From an uncultured Eubacteriales bacterium (GTDB lineage Bacteria; Bacillota; Clostridia; Christensenellales; Aristaeellaceae): a stretch of 64,000 nucleotides of DNA. Below, piece after piece: positions 33,374 through 42,321 of this stretch (its first letter is position 1; each line of letters starts with the position of its first letter). Both the position numbers and the translations under genes were made by a program. Under the pieces are notes generated by a model. It was not told the origin of the DNA, searched no databases, and was given only the letters and a program-made list of their open reading frames with translations. The stretch lies in NCBI GenBank assembly GCA_902781095.1, contig CACZHW010000009.1:1-64000 (forward strand), read 5' to 3'.

Positions 33374-33699
33374 TTAAAAACACCTCCTTCTTCAAGATAT
33401 GCTTTTGCCCAATTGTAAACTTTATTCGTTTGTTTATGAGCTTCTTCATAAGTGCATCCGGTCTCTTTCATTATACGTGATTCCATTTGTTCATGCAACA
33501 GCATCACACGATCACTCTCTCGTATATTCTTTCCGGATACAAGTCGCTGCCATGCTTCAGCTTGTTCATAGCTAGCATCAAACCTAGCTATTCTCCCATC
33601 ACGTCTATGTTCTCTAAAGAACATATGCTGTCTGATATCTTCAATTTCGTCTACAGTGAAGCCCTCAATATGATTAGCGATCTTTTTGGCATCTGACAT
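33370..33699 (-). CDS. Orphan C-terminal toxin-like domain (polymorphic-toxin cassette fragment)
   Basis: 109 residues from the ATG at 33699, with a weak RBS (AGGAAG). The same frame is open without a start back to 33792 and continues the domain upstream. This suggests the piece was once the tail of a longer protein. The sequence has DIRQHMFFREH, RFDASYEQAEAWQRL and KVYNWAKAYLEEG segments. I recall this pattern from the C-termini of phage head proteins and secreted polymorphic toxins. Upstream it overlaps, in another frame, the end of the ATPase gene. The activity is unknown. Confidence 0.55.
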   Translation of the reverse strand: MSDAKKIANHIEGFTVDEIEDIRQHMFFREHRRDGRIARFDASYEQAEAWQRLVSGKNIRESDRVMLLHEQMESRIMKETGCTYEEAHKQTNKVYNWAKAYLEEGGVFK

Positions 33700-33733
33700 A
33701 GGAACACGCTTCCTGATTTCTTCATAGTATCTT

Positions 33734-34165
33734 TCAGCGTGTCTGTCTTCCCAACCAGATGTTTTCTTGGCACCTGTCTGTATTGCTACATTTCATTTCG
33801 ATGTGTTCAGCTGAAAAACGCTGAACCAATTCGGACACCTTCTGTCTGTCCGGATTTGCCGTAATGATAAAGGCCCGCTTCCATTCACCGGTTTGGTTTT
33901 CTATTTCCTCGTATATCGCTTCTCTGGCCGCCAGCGCAGCCGGCAGTACGACACTGTGATCCTGATGCAAACCGGCAGCGCCCTGAATTGCGCAGCACAG
34001 TGCATCCATATCCAGAATCAAGTCCTGATCAGTCGCGTTCTTCCTGACATATGTGCTCTTTCCACTGCCTGGAGCGCCTGAAACAACAAAAACAGGTCGC
34101 TGACTATCAGGGTAGAATTCTCTAGCCCATCGGCGATAAATCGTTTGTAGTTCTTTATTATTCAT
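33734..34165 (-). CDS. Phage-type P-loop ATPase / kinase-like protein, probably truncated
   Basis: The protein of 143 residues has a Walker A loop SGAPGSGKST (residues 29-38), an LILDMDAL segment and FIITANPDR, as in small phage P-loop proteins related to polynucleotide kinases and zeta toxins. Its last 15 residues look unrelated to the family. The alternative frame there (33734-33792) reads into the orphan toxin domain, so the 3' end was probably replaced by recombination. It starts with a modest RBS. A toxin role cannot be excluded, but no zeta-type substrate motif is evident. Confidence 0.6.
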   Translation of the reverse strand: MNNKELQTIYRRWAREFYPDSQRPVFVVSGAPGSGKSTYVRKNATDQDLILDMDALCCAIQGAAGLHQDHSVVLPAALAAREAIYEEIENQTGEWKRAFIITANPDRQKVSELVQRFSAEHIEMKCSNTDRCQENIWLGRQTR

Positions 34166-34201
34166 AAACCATCCCTGTGGCGCAAAGAAATACCGAAATA
34201 C

Positions 34202-34231
34202 TTGACATAAATCAAAAAAACGCTATACTAT
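34202..34231 (+). promoter_or_regulatory. Strong promoter of a small RNA unit
   Basis: A perfect TTGACA (34202-34207) precedes TATACT (34224-34229, spacer 16) and an overlapping TACTAT (spacer 18). Confidence 0.7.
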
Positions 34232-34235
34232 AGGT

Positions 34236-34292
34236 GAAAGCTTTCAGGACGTCGGTCCTCCGCTATGTAGGTGGGGGATCGGCGTTTTTTTA
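34236..34292 (+). ncRNA. Candidate small RNA (about 55 nt) ending in a 14-bp terminator hairpin
   Basis: Directly after the promoter, an unbroken 14-bp hairpin with G-U pairs (arms 34250-34263 and 34271-34284, 7-base loop) is followed by at least six T. No ORF fits, so the unit seems to make one short RNA. It runs opposite to the MuF-toxin gene and ends over that gene's stop codon. It may be an antisense or antitoxin-type RNA from the phage, or a cis element. Function is unknown. Confidence 0.55.
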
Positions 34293-35342
34293 TAATCTTG
34301 GCACATATCTCAAAACTTTTTGAATCTTCTGTTTTTGGATAATCATCACATCGGCATTTGCATTAGGATACCATTCCATTCTTTTCTCTATATGATAAAC
34401 AACTTTTTCAATGTCAACTTGTGAATCACCATAATTTAGAAAAACTCCACCTGGATTTGCTGCAATCTGCTCTAATCCTTTCCTAACTGCGGAATTTGCT
34501 GCTTTAGCTGTTGTTGTAGTTTTTAAATCCCATATCTTACCACGCCATTCGTAGTCAGGATTTGGTTTTCCTTCATGTTCCTTACTTTCGTCTTCTTTTT
34601 TTAGAACAAAATCGCCACCCAACGTGTTATGAACCAGCTTTGCTGTGTCTATTTCATCTCTATTTTTATCTTTGTTATATCCTTCTTCATAGATGAATTT
34701 TCCTTTTCCAGGCGTAGCATTCCCGAAGTATTCAGCCGTGACATCAATGCCACGGCCTGTCTTTTCTCCAGATGGAAGAGTTGTATTGCTTAACTTTTCA
34801 CGCTGCTTTGTTAATTCCGGGCTTACATCACTGTTGGGTCTCGTGTAGTTATTGACTACTTCTGTTCCACCGTTTCGATTCAATTCTATCAGGCAGTCAC
34901 AGTTTCTATGCCTTGAAAAGATACTCTTGTCCATCGACTGAGGGTTATATTCCCTCGTTCCTGAGAGATCATTACAATAATCACACGTTTCTCCCACGGT
35001 GCTTCGCGTGATCGTCGGTGTGTAGCCCATCTCTCGACGTGCTAATCCCGTCTCTTTCTGAGACTCATCAACGATGCTTCTGGAATTGTTTTCAACCAGT
35101 TCCTTGAAATCAAGCTTGTGATCCTCAAATCTCTCGAATTCAGAAGCATATTTCGCCAAGTTGCGGGCGCGATCCGCGTCGAACGCCGGAACGGCTGTGC
35201 TCAATTCCCCATCTTTTTCCAGCCCACGGATCAGCGATGACACAAACTTGTGATTCCTGCGGAGCGAAGGCGGCACGACCGCCAGCGCGTCCGTCAGCGC
35301 CAAGGCACCGTCGCCGGCGAGTCCGCCAAGGCCATCCGCCAT
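34290..35342 (-). CDS. MuF-type phage head-morphogenesis protein with C-terminal nuclease-like toxin domain
   Basis: From the ATG at 35342 the protein has 350 residues. Residues 80-155 match the MuF/minor-head C-terminal motif with a zinc-knuckle-like set Cys120-x2-Cys123 and His145-x2-Cys148-x-Cys150 (SRHRNCDC). A linker follows, then residues 196-350 form a separate domain. Asp263 and Asp272-Leu-Lys274 (PDYEWRGKIWDLK) fit a PD-(D/E)XK-type nuclease, and the end RVP-like VLRYVPRL is as in CdiA-type toxins. The frame opens up to 35462, but that extension overlaps other remnant DNA and has no RBS. The N-terminus is probably lost. No immunity gene directly follows. Confidence 0.65.
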   Translation of the reverse strand: MADGLGGLAGDGALALTDALAVVPPSLRRNHKFVSSLIRGLEKDGELSTAVPAFDADRARNLAKYASEFERFEDHKLDFKELVENNSRSIVDESQKETGLARREMGYTPTITRSTVGETCDYCNDLSGTREYNPQSMDKSIFSRHRNCDCLIELNRNGGTEVVNNYTRPNSDVSPELTKQREKLSNTTLPSGEKTGRGIDVTAEYFGNATPGKGKFIYEEGYNKDKNRDEIDTAKLVHNTLGGDFVLKKEDESKEHEGKPNPDYEWRGKIWDLKTTTTAKAANSAVRKGLEQIAANPGGVFLNYGDSQVDIEKVVYHIEKRMEWYPNANADVMIIQKQKIQKVLRYVPRL

Positions 35343-35395
35343 CAGCTCACCCAGCAGCTTTCCAGTCAGCCCTGCCGCTGTCGGGAAAACAAAAA

Positions 35396-35484
35396 AGGAG
35401 CTCAGGAAAGCGGCTCGCGACCTGATCCTGAGCATCCTCGGCGGCCTGATCGCCAACCTCATCTGGTTACTGATAAGAGGCTAG
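35396..35484 (+). pseudogene. Tail of a small basic single-helix membrane peptide, start codon missing
   Basis: On the plus strand this frame reads KELRKAARDLILS, then a hydrophobic stretch (ILGGLIANLIWLLI), ending RG-stop. A basic stretch, one helix and a basic end resemble phage holin-like or type I toxin peptides. No ATG, GTG or TTG lies in frame upstream within at least 100 bases. An 8-bp hairpin (GGGAGTGG/CCGCTCCC) follows the stop. It looks like a broken remnant. Confidence 0.4.
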
Positions 35485-35549
35485 GCCGGCGGGAGTGGGA
35501 AACCGCTCCCCTCTCCTTGGATTATAAACGACTGAACGGAGGTTTCAAG

Positions 35550-35657
35550 ATGAAAACAGTTTATACCCTCTGCATCCACTTTGTTGCATTCATGAGTGAA
35601 GAGCGGCCGCGCCGCAAAACGCCTGCGTTTTCCTGTGCTCATTCGTATTTGTCCTGA
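35550..35657 (+). other. Short ORF of 35 codons with a good ribosome binding site, doubtful
   Basis: ATG at 35550 follows GGAGGTTTCAAG and opens MKTVYTLCIHFVAF, then 21 residues of mixed composition. It has no recognised relative and lies in the mosaic border of the prophage remnant. It may be a leftover start of a phage gene. Confidence 0.25.
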
Positions 35658-35704
35658 CAGGTGCAGAGTTTGCAGTACCCACCGTAAAGAATCCCATAAT
35701 GAGA

Positions 35705-35735
35705 AAAGGCAGAAGCGGTTTTCCGCCTCTGCCTT
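35705..35735 (-). terminator. Terminator of groEL
   Basis: A 12-13-bp stem with one G-T pair (AAGGCAGAGGCGG and CCGCTTCTGCCTT on the minus strand) followed by TTCTC. Confidence 0.7.
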
Positions 35736-35752
35736 GATTCTTCTGTGTCCGA

Positions 35753-37384
<1,632 letters not shown>

Positions 37385-37413
37385 TCATTCCTCCTGTACT
37401 TTCCGTTCTCACA

Positions 37414-37698
37414 TTACTCAACGATCGCGAGGATGTCGCTCTGGCGGACGATCTTGTACTCTTCGCCGTCGATCTTGATCTCCGTGCCGGCATACTTGGA
37501 ATAGACCACCTTCTGGCCTTCCTGCACCTGCATGGTGACTTCCTTGCCGTCCACCACGCCGCCGGGGCCGACCGCCACGACGTACGCGTACTGGGGCTTC
37601 TCCTTGGCGCTGGACGTCAGGATGATGCCGCTCTTGGTGGTTTCCTCGCTCTCCGCGTCGCGGATGACGACACGGTCAAACAACGGTTTCAAACTCAT
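37414..37698 (-). CDS. groES: Co-chaperonin GroES (10 kDa)
   Basis: This 94-residue protein has the GroES N-terminus [12 protein letters not shown], the mobile loop ([20 protein letters not shown]) and the C-terminal [26 protein letters not shown]. It caps the GroEL cavity. The start follows AAAGGAGGTTCTTTGTT. It is the first gene of the heat-shock operon. Confidence 0.97.
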   Translation of the reverse strand: MSLKPLFDRVVIRDAESEETTKSGIILTSSAKEKPQYAYVVAVGPGGVVDGKEVTMQVQEGQKVVYSKYAGTEIKIDGEEYKIVRQSDILAIVE

Positions 37699-37733
37699 AA
37701 CAAAGAACCTCCTTTGGTTTTGTCTCTATCTTG

Positions 37734-37760
37734 TTAGCACTCAAAATAATCGAGTGCTAA
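37734..37760. promoter_or_regulatory. CIRCE operator (HrcA binding site)
   Basis: TTAGCACTC and GAGTGCTAA are separated by exactly nine bases, a perfect match to CIRCE. It lies between the groESL promoter and groES, so the HrcA repressor should control the operon. Confidence 0.97.
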
Positions 37761-37771
37761 AATCCTGCTAT

Positions 37772-37800
37772 ACTATACGGCAAGTTCCGAAAAGTGGCAA
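37772..37800 (-). promoter_or_regulatory. Promoter of groES-groEL
   Basis: On the minus strand TTGCCA (37800-37795) and TATAGT (37777-37772) have a 17-base spacer, with CIRCE just downstream. Confidence 0.8.
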
Positions 37801-37974
37801 GTGTAAAGATTCAACAAAAATTTGCAGATTCTTTGCACTATTCTATTCTCGCTCCCCTAATAATAAAAGGTACGCGTCCTCGTATCCGCCCGCCGGATAC
37901 ACCCCGGCCAACGCCTCTCCCCGTACCCGTCAGCCGGAGCTGCGGAAGGCTAGTCGAAAATCTTGCGAATATGC

Positions 37975-38003
37975 TTGACAGGTTAGTCGAGACAAACTAT
38001 AAT
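37975..38003 (+). promoter_or_regulatory. Promoter of the feo operon
   Basis: Perfect consensus: TTGACA at 37975-37980 and TATAAT at 37998-38003 with a 17-base spacer. Confidence 0.9.
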
Positions 38004-38009
38004 ACGGAA

Positions 38010-38031
38010 GACGTTAGTAAATGCTAACGTC
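38010..38031 (+). promoter_or_regulatory. Likely metalloregulator operator at the feo start site
   Basis: The palindrome GACGTTAG-N6-CTAACGTC (38010-38031) sits at the expected transcription start. Its core TTAG-N6-CTAA resembles DtxR/IdeR-family boxes and recurs at 38543. Confidence 0.6.
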
Positions 38032-38075
38032 TAGGTGAAGATTGCAGACGCATTGAAAAGACAGGAGAGAACAGG

Positions 38076-38288
38076 ATGATACCGCTGAGCTATGCTACCC
38101 CGGGCGAGGAATCGGTGATCCGCAGGATCGGCGGAAGCCCGGAGGTCAAGAAGCACCTGGAGAACCTTGGGTTCGTGGCGGGTGGCACGGTAAAAGTCAT
38201 TACTGCGTTAAACGGGAACGTCATCGTGAAGGTCAAGGAATCCCGCGTTGCCATCAGCGATGAAATGGCCCGCAAGATCATGATTTGA
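38076..38288 (+). CDS. feoA: FeoA-type protein, first copy
   Basis: A 70-residue SH3-like FeoA domain (IRRIGGSPEVKKHLENLGFVAGGTVKVI). FeoA helps FeoB take up ferrous iron. RBS is ACAGGAGAGAACAGG. Two feoA copies ahead of feoB are common in Clostridia. Confidence 0.9.
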   Translation: MIPLSYATPGEESVIRRIGGSPEVKKHLENLGFVAGGTVKVITALNGNVIVKVKESRVAISDEMARKIMI

Positions 38289-38302
38289 CGAGGAGGAGCA
38301 AG

Positions 38303-38524
38303 ATGAACAACCTGAGAGAAGTGCCGGTCGGCGGCAAGGCCAAAGTCGTGAAAATCCACGGTGAAGGCGCCGTCAAGCGCAGGATCATGGACATGGGGAT
38401 TACCAAGGGCGTGGAAATCTACGTCCGCAAGGTCGCGCCGCTGGGCGATCCCATCGAGATCACGGTCCGCGGATATGAACTATCCCTGCGCAAGGCGGAC
38501 GCGGAGAGCATCGAGGTCGAATGA
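38303..38524 (+). CDS. feoA: FeoA-type protein, second copy
   Basis: A 73-residue FeoA domain (NLREVPVGGKAKVVKIHGEGAV, MDMGITKGVEIYVRKVAPLGDP). The ATG at 38303 is set by GAGGAGGAGCAAG. An upstream in-frame start lies inside that RBS. It differs clearly from the first copy, so the two may have separate roles. Confidence 0.92.
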   Translation: MNNLREVPVGGKAKVVKIHGEGAVKRRIMDMGITKGVEIYVRKVAPLGDPIEITVRGYELSLRKADAESIEVE

Positions 38525-38542
38525 TTTTTATTTGGCCACACG

Positions 38543-38556
38543 TTAGATTTGTCTAA
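38543..38556 (+). promoter_or_regulatory. Second TTAG-N6-CTAA site, ahead of feoB
   Basis: TTAGATTTGTCTAA repeats the layout of the operator at the feo promoter and lies 30 bases before the feoB start. Confidence 0.45.
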
Positions 38557-38585
38557 TTGATCATCTTGAGGAGGAACAAACTGCG

Positions 38586-41048
38586 ATGGACATCAGAATC
38601 GCACTGGCAGGCAACCCGAACAGCGGCAAAACGACGCTGTTCAACGCGCTGACCGGCTCCAACCAGTTCGTTGGAAACTGGCCCGGCGTCACGGTGGAAA
38701 AGAAGGAAGGCAAGCTGAAAAAGCACGACGGCGTGGTCATCACGGACCTGCCCGGCATTTACAGCCTGTCCCCCTACACGCTGGAAGAAGTGGTGGCCCG
38801 GAATTACCTGATCGGCGAACGGCCTGACGCCATTCTCAACATCATCGACGGCACCAACCTGGAGCGCAACCTCTACCTCACCACACAGCTGGTGGAGCTT
38901 GGAATCCCCGTCGTCGTGGCCATCAACATGATGGACGTGGTCAAAAAGAACGGCGACAAGCTGAACACCGCGGATCTCGCCCGGCAGCTCGGCTGCAAGG
39001 TCGTCGAAATCTCCGCGCTGAAGGGCACCGGCGTCATGCAGGCGGCCGAGGCGGCGATCGAGGCGGCGAAGGGCGCGAAGACCGTACCGCAGCACACCTT
39101 CTCCGGCCCGGTGGAGCACGCCCTGGCGCACATCGAGGAGGCGGCCGTGCACAGCCTGCCCGAGGAGCAGCAGCGCTGGTACGCCATCAAGGTGTTCGAG
39201 CGGGACGACAAGGTGCTCGAGCAGCTGAACATCCCGCAGGAAACCCTGCGGCACATCGAATCCGACATCAGCGCCGCCGAGAAGGAGCTGGACGACGACG
39301 CGGAGAGCATCATCACCAACGAGCGGTACGTCTACATCGCGTCGGTCATCCAGTCCTGCTACCGCAAGCACAACGCCGGCAGCCTGAGCACCTCCGACAA
39401 GATCGACAAGATCGTGACCAACCGCTGGCTCGGCCTGCCGATCTTTGCCCTCGTCATGTTCGCGGTATACTGGATTGCCATGGTGGCCGTGGGCACGCCC
39501 GCCACGGACTGGGCGAACGACGGCCTGTTCGGCGACGGTTATCATCTCTTCGGCAGGGGCACCGCCCAGTACGAGGAAGCGGCGGAGCGCTACGGCGATA
39601 CCGACGCGATCATCGGCGCCTTTGCAGAGAAGTACGGCGTGGAAATCAGCGAGGAGAACCCGGAGGAGTCGCTGAACGCCCTGCTCGCAGCCGTTCCGGA
39701 GGACGCCAAAATAACCTATATCACCCAGGACGAAGAGACGCTGGAAACCGAAGAGCATCCGGATACCGGAAAAGCCGAACTCCAGGCTGCCGTCTCCGAA
39801 TTCCTGAGCACCGAAGAGGGCTACAAGTCCGCCGTGGGCGCGCCCGATCCCGCAGCTTACGGCACGTGGGTCCCCGGCATTCCCGTCCTCGTGGAGGGTG
39901 CGCTCGATCAAATCGGAGCGGCCGACTGGCTCAAGGGGCTGATCCTGGACGGCATCGTGGCCGGCGTCGGCGCGGTGCTAGGCTTCGTCCCGCAGATGCT
40001 GGTGCTGTTCTTCCTGCTGGCCTTCCTGGAGGCCTGCGGCTACATGGCCCGTATCGCTTTCGTCCTGGACCGCGTCTTCCGCAAATTCGGCCTGTCCGGC
40101 AAGTCCTTCATCCCGATGCTGATCGGCGTGGGCTGCGGCGTGCCGGGCATCATGGCCTCCCGTACCATCGAGAACGAGCGTGACCGCCGCATGACCATCA
40201 TGACGACGACCTTCATCCCCTGCGGCGCGAAAGTCCCCTTCATCGCCATGATCGCGGGCGCCATCTTCCACAAATCCGCGTGGGTGGCCACGAGCGCGTA
40301 CTTCATCGGCATGGCCGCGATCATCATCAGCGGCATCATGCTCAAGAAAACGAAACGCTTCGCCGGCGAGCCCGCCCCCTTCGTCATGGAGCTGCCCCCC
40401 TATCACTGGCCCACGCTGGGCAACGTCCTGCGCTCCATGTGGGAGCGCGGCTGGAGCTTCATCAAGAAAGCCGGCACCATCATCCTGCTGTCCACCATCC
40501 TCGTGTGGTTCCTGAGCCGCTTCGGCTTCGCGGACGGCGCCTTCCGGATGCTGGAAGAGGATGAGCTGGAGCTGTCCTTGCTGGCCCGGTTCGGGAACCT
40601 CATCTCCTGGATCTTCATCCCGCTGGGCTTCGGCACCTGGCAGGCTACGGTGGCCTCCATCACCGGCCTCGTCGCCAAGGAGAACATCGTGGGTACGATG
40701 GGCATCCTCTACGGCGGCACGGAGGCGTACGCCAACCTGGCCGCGTCCTTCACGGGAATCTCCGCCTATTCCTTCCTGGTCTTCAACCTGCTGTGCGCGC
40801 CCTGCTTTGCGGCCATCGGCGCCATCAAGCGGGAGATGAACAACACCGGCTGGACCTGGTTCGCCATCGCCTATCAGTGCGCCTTCGCCTACGCCGTCAG
40901 CCTGATGATCTACCAGTTCGGCTCCCTCATCACCGGCCATGTCAACGTCATCGGGCTCATCGCCGCGCTGGCGGTGCTCTGCACCATGGTCTACATGCTC
41001 TTCTTCAAGAAGTATCAGGAAGCCACAAGGCTGACCCGGAAGGTGTAA
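38586..41048 (+). CDS. feoB: Ferrous iron transporter FeoB with an extra extracellular insert
   Basis: The protein of 820 residues has the N-terminal G-domain with G1 GNPNSGKTT (9-17), G3 DLPG (54-57) and G4 NMMD (114-117), then membrane gate domains with GCGVPG and PCGAKVPFI motifs. It moves Fe2+ into the cell using nucleotide hydrolysis. After the first transmembrane segment (about 283-298) an acidic insert of about 100 residues precedes VEGALDQIG. This insert is not in the E. coli type and should face outside. The RBS is TTGAGGAGGAACAAACTGCG. Confidence 0.95.
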   Translation: MDIRIALAGNPNSGKTTLFNALTGSNQFVGNWPGVTVEKKEGKLKKHDGVVITDLPGIYSLSPYTLEEVVARNYLIGERPDAILNIIDGTNLERNLYLTTQLVELGIPVVVAINMMDVVKKNGDKLNTADLARQLGCKVVEISALKGTGVMQAAEAAIEAAKGAKTVPQHTFSGPVEHALAHIEEAAVHSLPEEQQRWYAIKVFERDDKVLEQLNIPQETLRHIESDISAAEKELDDDAESIITNERYVYIASVIQSCYRKHNAGSLSTSDKIDKIVTNRWLGLPIFALVMFAVYWIAMVAVGTPATDWANDGLFGDGYHLFGRGTAQYEEAAERYGDTDAIIGAFAEKYGVEISEENPEESLNALLAAVPEDAKITYITQDEETLETEEHPDTGKAELQAAVSEFLSTEEGYKSAVGAPDPAAYGTWVPGIPVLVEGALDQIGAADWLKGLILDGIVAGVGAVLGFVPQMLVLFFLLAFLEACGYMARIAFVLDRVFRKFGLSGKSFIPMLIGVGCGVPGIMASRTIENERDRRMTIMTTTFIPCGAKVPFIAMIAGAIFHKSAWVATSAYFIGMAAIIISGIMLKKTKRFAGEPAPFVMELPPYHWPTLGNVLRSMWERGWSFIKKAGTIILLSTILVWFLSRFGFADGAFRMLEEDELELSLLARFGNLISWIFIPLGFGTWQATVASITGLVAKENIVGTMGILYGGTEAYANLAASFTGISAYSFLVFNLLCAPCFAAIGAIKREMNNTGWTWFAIAYQCAFAYAVSLMIYQFGSLITGHVNVIGLIAALAVLCTMVYMLFFKKYQEATRLTRKV

Positions 41049-41052
41049 CGCT

Positions 41053-41226
41053 ATGTTTCAGTGGATTGCAGGCAACGCCGGGACGATCCTCGTCACGCTG
41101 CTGCTGGCCGCCCTTGTGGCCGGCATCATCCGGCAGCTGCGCAGGGACCGCCGGATGGGCAAGAGCTCCTGCGGCAGCAACTGCGGCAGCTGCCCCATGT
41201 CCGGCTCCTGCCACAAATCGAAATGA
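41053..41226 (+). CDS. FeoB-associated Cys-rich membrane protein
   Basis: This 57-residue protein has one N-terminal transmembrane helix, a basic RQLRRDRRMGK stretch and a Cys-rich tail with four cysteines (SCGSNCGSCPMSGSC). It matches the FeoB-associated Cys-rich membrane protein family that follows feoB in many Gram-positive bacteria. It starts four bases after feoB. It may bind or hand on iron, but the role is not established. Confidence 0.85.
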   Translation: MFQWIAGNAGTILVTLLLAALVAGIIRQLRRDRRMGKSSCGSNCGSCPMSGSCHKSK

Positions 41227-41231
41227 CGAAC

Positions 41232-41270
41232 GGGAGGCGCGGAAGAGAACATCCGCGCCTCCCCCTTCTT
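41232..41270 (+). terminator. Terminator after the feo genes
   Basis: A perfect 12-bp GC-rich stem (41232-41243 and 41252-41263) followed by CCTTCTT. It lies directly before the RBS of the HMA gene. Confidence 0.6.
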
Positions 41271-41283
41271 CAGGAGGATAAAG

Positions 41284-41532
41284 ATGATTCAAACCACGGT
41301 TGAGATTTCCGGCATGGTGTGCGGCATGTGCGAGGCGCACATCAACGACGCCATCCGGTCCGCCTTTGCGGTGAAGTCAGTGCGCTCCTCCAGAAAAAAG
41401 GGAGAAACCGTCATCCTCTCCGAAGAGCCGATCGACCGGGACAAACTCCGGGAGACGATCGGCGCCACGGGCTACGTCATGCTGGGCGTAAAAGAAGAGA
41501 CGGCAAAAAGGCGCTTTTTCTTCCCGCTGTAA
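41284..41532 (+). CDS. Heavy-metal-associated (HMA) domain protein
   Basis: The protein of 82 residues has the HMA metal-binding motif with Cys13 and Cys16 (GMVCGMCEAHI) in a single ferredoxin-like domain, as in CopZ-type metallochaperones. The C-terminal tail (EETAKRRFFFPL) is unusual. It follows the feo genes after a terminator, so it may share a metal-homeostasis role. The metal is not known. RBS is TCAGGAGGATAAAG. Confidence 0.85.
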   Translation: MIQTTVEISGMVCGMCEAHINDAIRSAFAVKSVRSSRKKGETVILSEEPIDRDKLRETIGATGYVMLGVKEETAKRRFFFPL

Positions 41533-41624
41533 CCGCATCCTGCCCTCTCCCCGTTGAAACTCTCCCCCGCTTCTGCTAAAATGACGGGAAGCAGAAGCCT
41601 CATTGAAACGTGGGAGGGATCGTC

Positions 41625-42272
41625 ATGTCCGGAGGGGGTACCCTCAAGCAGGCTGTTTACGACGCCATCTTCGAGGACATCATCGAAGGCCGGTACGCGC
41701 CCGGCAGCATTCTGACCGAGAGCGGCCTTATGGAGAATTACGCCATGGGCAAAGCGCCCGTGCGGGAGGCGCTCATCGAGCTGTGCAAGGATCACGCGCT
41801 GCGCAGCCTCCCCCGCAAGGGATACCTCGTCATTCCGGTCACGCTGGAGGAAATCGTGGATCTGCTCGATTTCCGCGTCGATCTGGAGATCGCCAACTTC
41901 CGCAGGGCTGTCGGCCGCTTCACGCCGGAACAGATCGTCCGGCTGCAGAAGCTCAGCGTCGAAACCGACGCCTCCGGCACCGGCCCCGTCACGCCCCACT
42001 GGCTGAAGAACGAATCCTTCCATCTGGAGCTGTGCGGCTGCTCCGGCAACCGCTATACGTACTCGATCCTCCGCAACACGCTGCGGCATTCCGTGCTCTT
42101 CATCGGCCAATACTTCCGCTCCGCGTGGGCTGCCTCGCGGGAGTCGGACGGCACCTATCATCTCGCCATCGCAAACGCCATACAGGAAGGGGACTACCAG
42201 ACGGCGGAGCAGATGCTGAGGAAGGACGTCCTCGCGGTGAAGAACGAAATCCTGACGGTCAACCGGTTATAA
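41625..42272 (+). CDS. GntR-family transcriptional regulator, FadR/FCD subgroup
   Basis: This 215-residue protein has an N-terminal winged helix-turn-helix (AVYDAIFEDIIEGRYAPGSILTE, then APVREALIEL) and a helical C-terminal FCD-type ligand domain. The ATG at 41625 follows GGAGGGATCGTC. A GTG further up lies before that RBS. It lies directly ahead of the peptide-transport operon, with a palindrome at that operon's promoter, so it probably regulates the operon. Ligand unknown. Confidence 0.85.
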   Translation: MSGGGTLKQAVYDAIFEDIIEGRYAPGSILTESGLMENYAMGKAPVREALIELCKDHALRSLPRKGYLVIPVTLEEIVDLLDFRVDLEIANFRRAVGRFTPEQIVRLQKLSVETDASGTGPVTPHWLKNESFHLELCGCSGNRYTYSILRNTLRHSVLFIGQYFRSAWAASRESDGTYHLAIANAIQEGDYQTAEQMLRKDVLAVKNEILTVNRL

Positions 42273-42321
42273 GGCGTCTTTTGGTTAAAATCACAGTTTT
42301 TTCATATTTTATATGACGGCG

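Noticed and set aside
35250..35657. Plus-strand ORF of 135 codons across the prophage border
   Set aside because: Its first two thirds are Arg-rich shadow sequence over the minus-strand MuF gene; only the last 35 codons have an RBS, and these are listed separately with low confidence.
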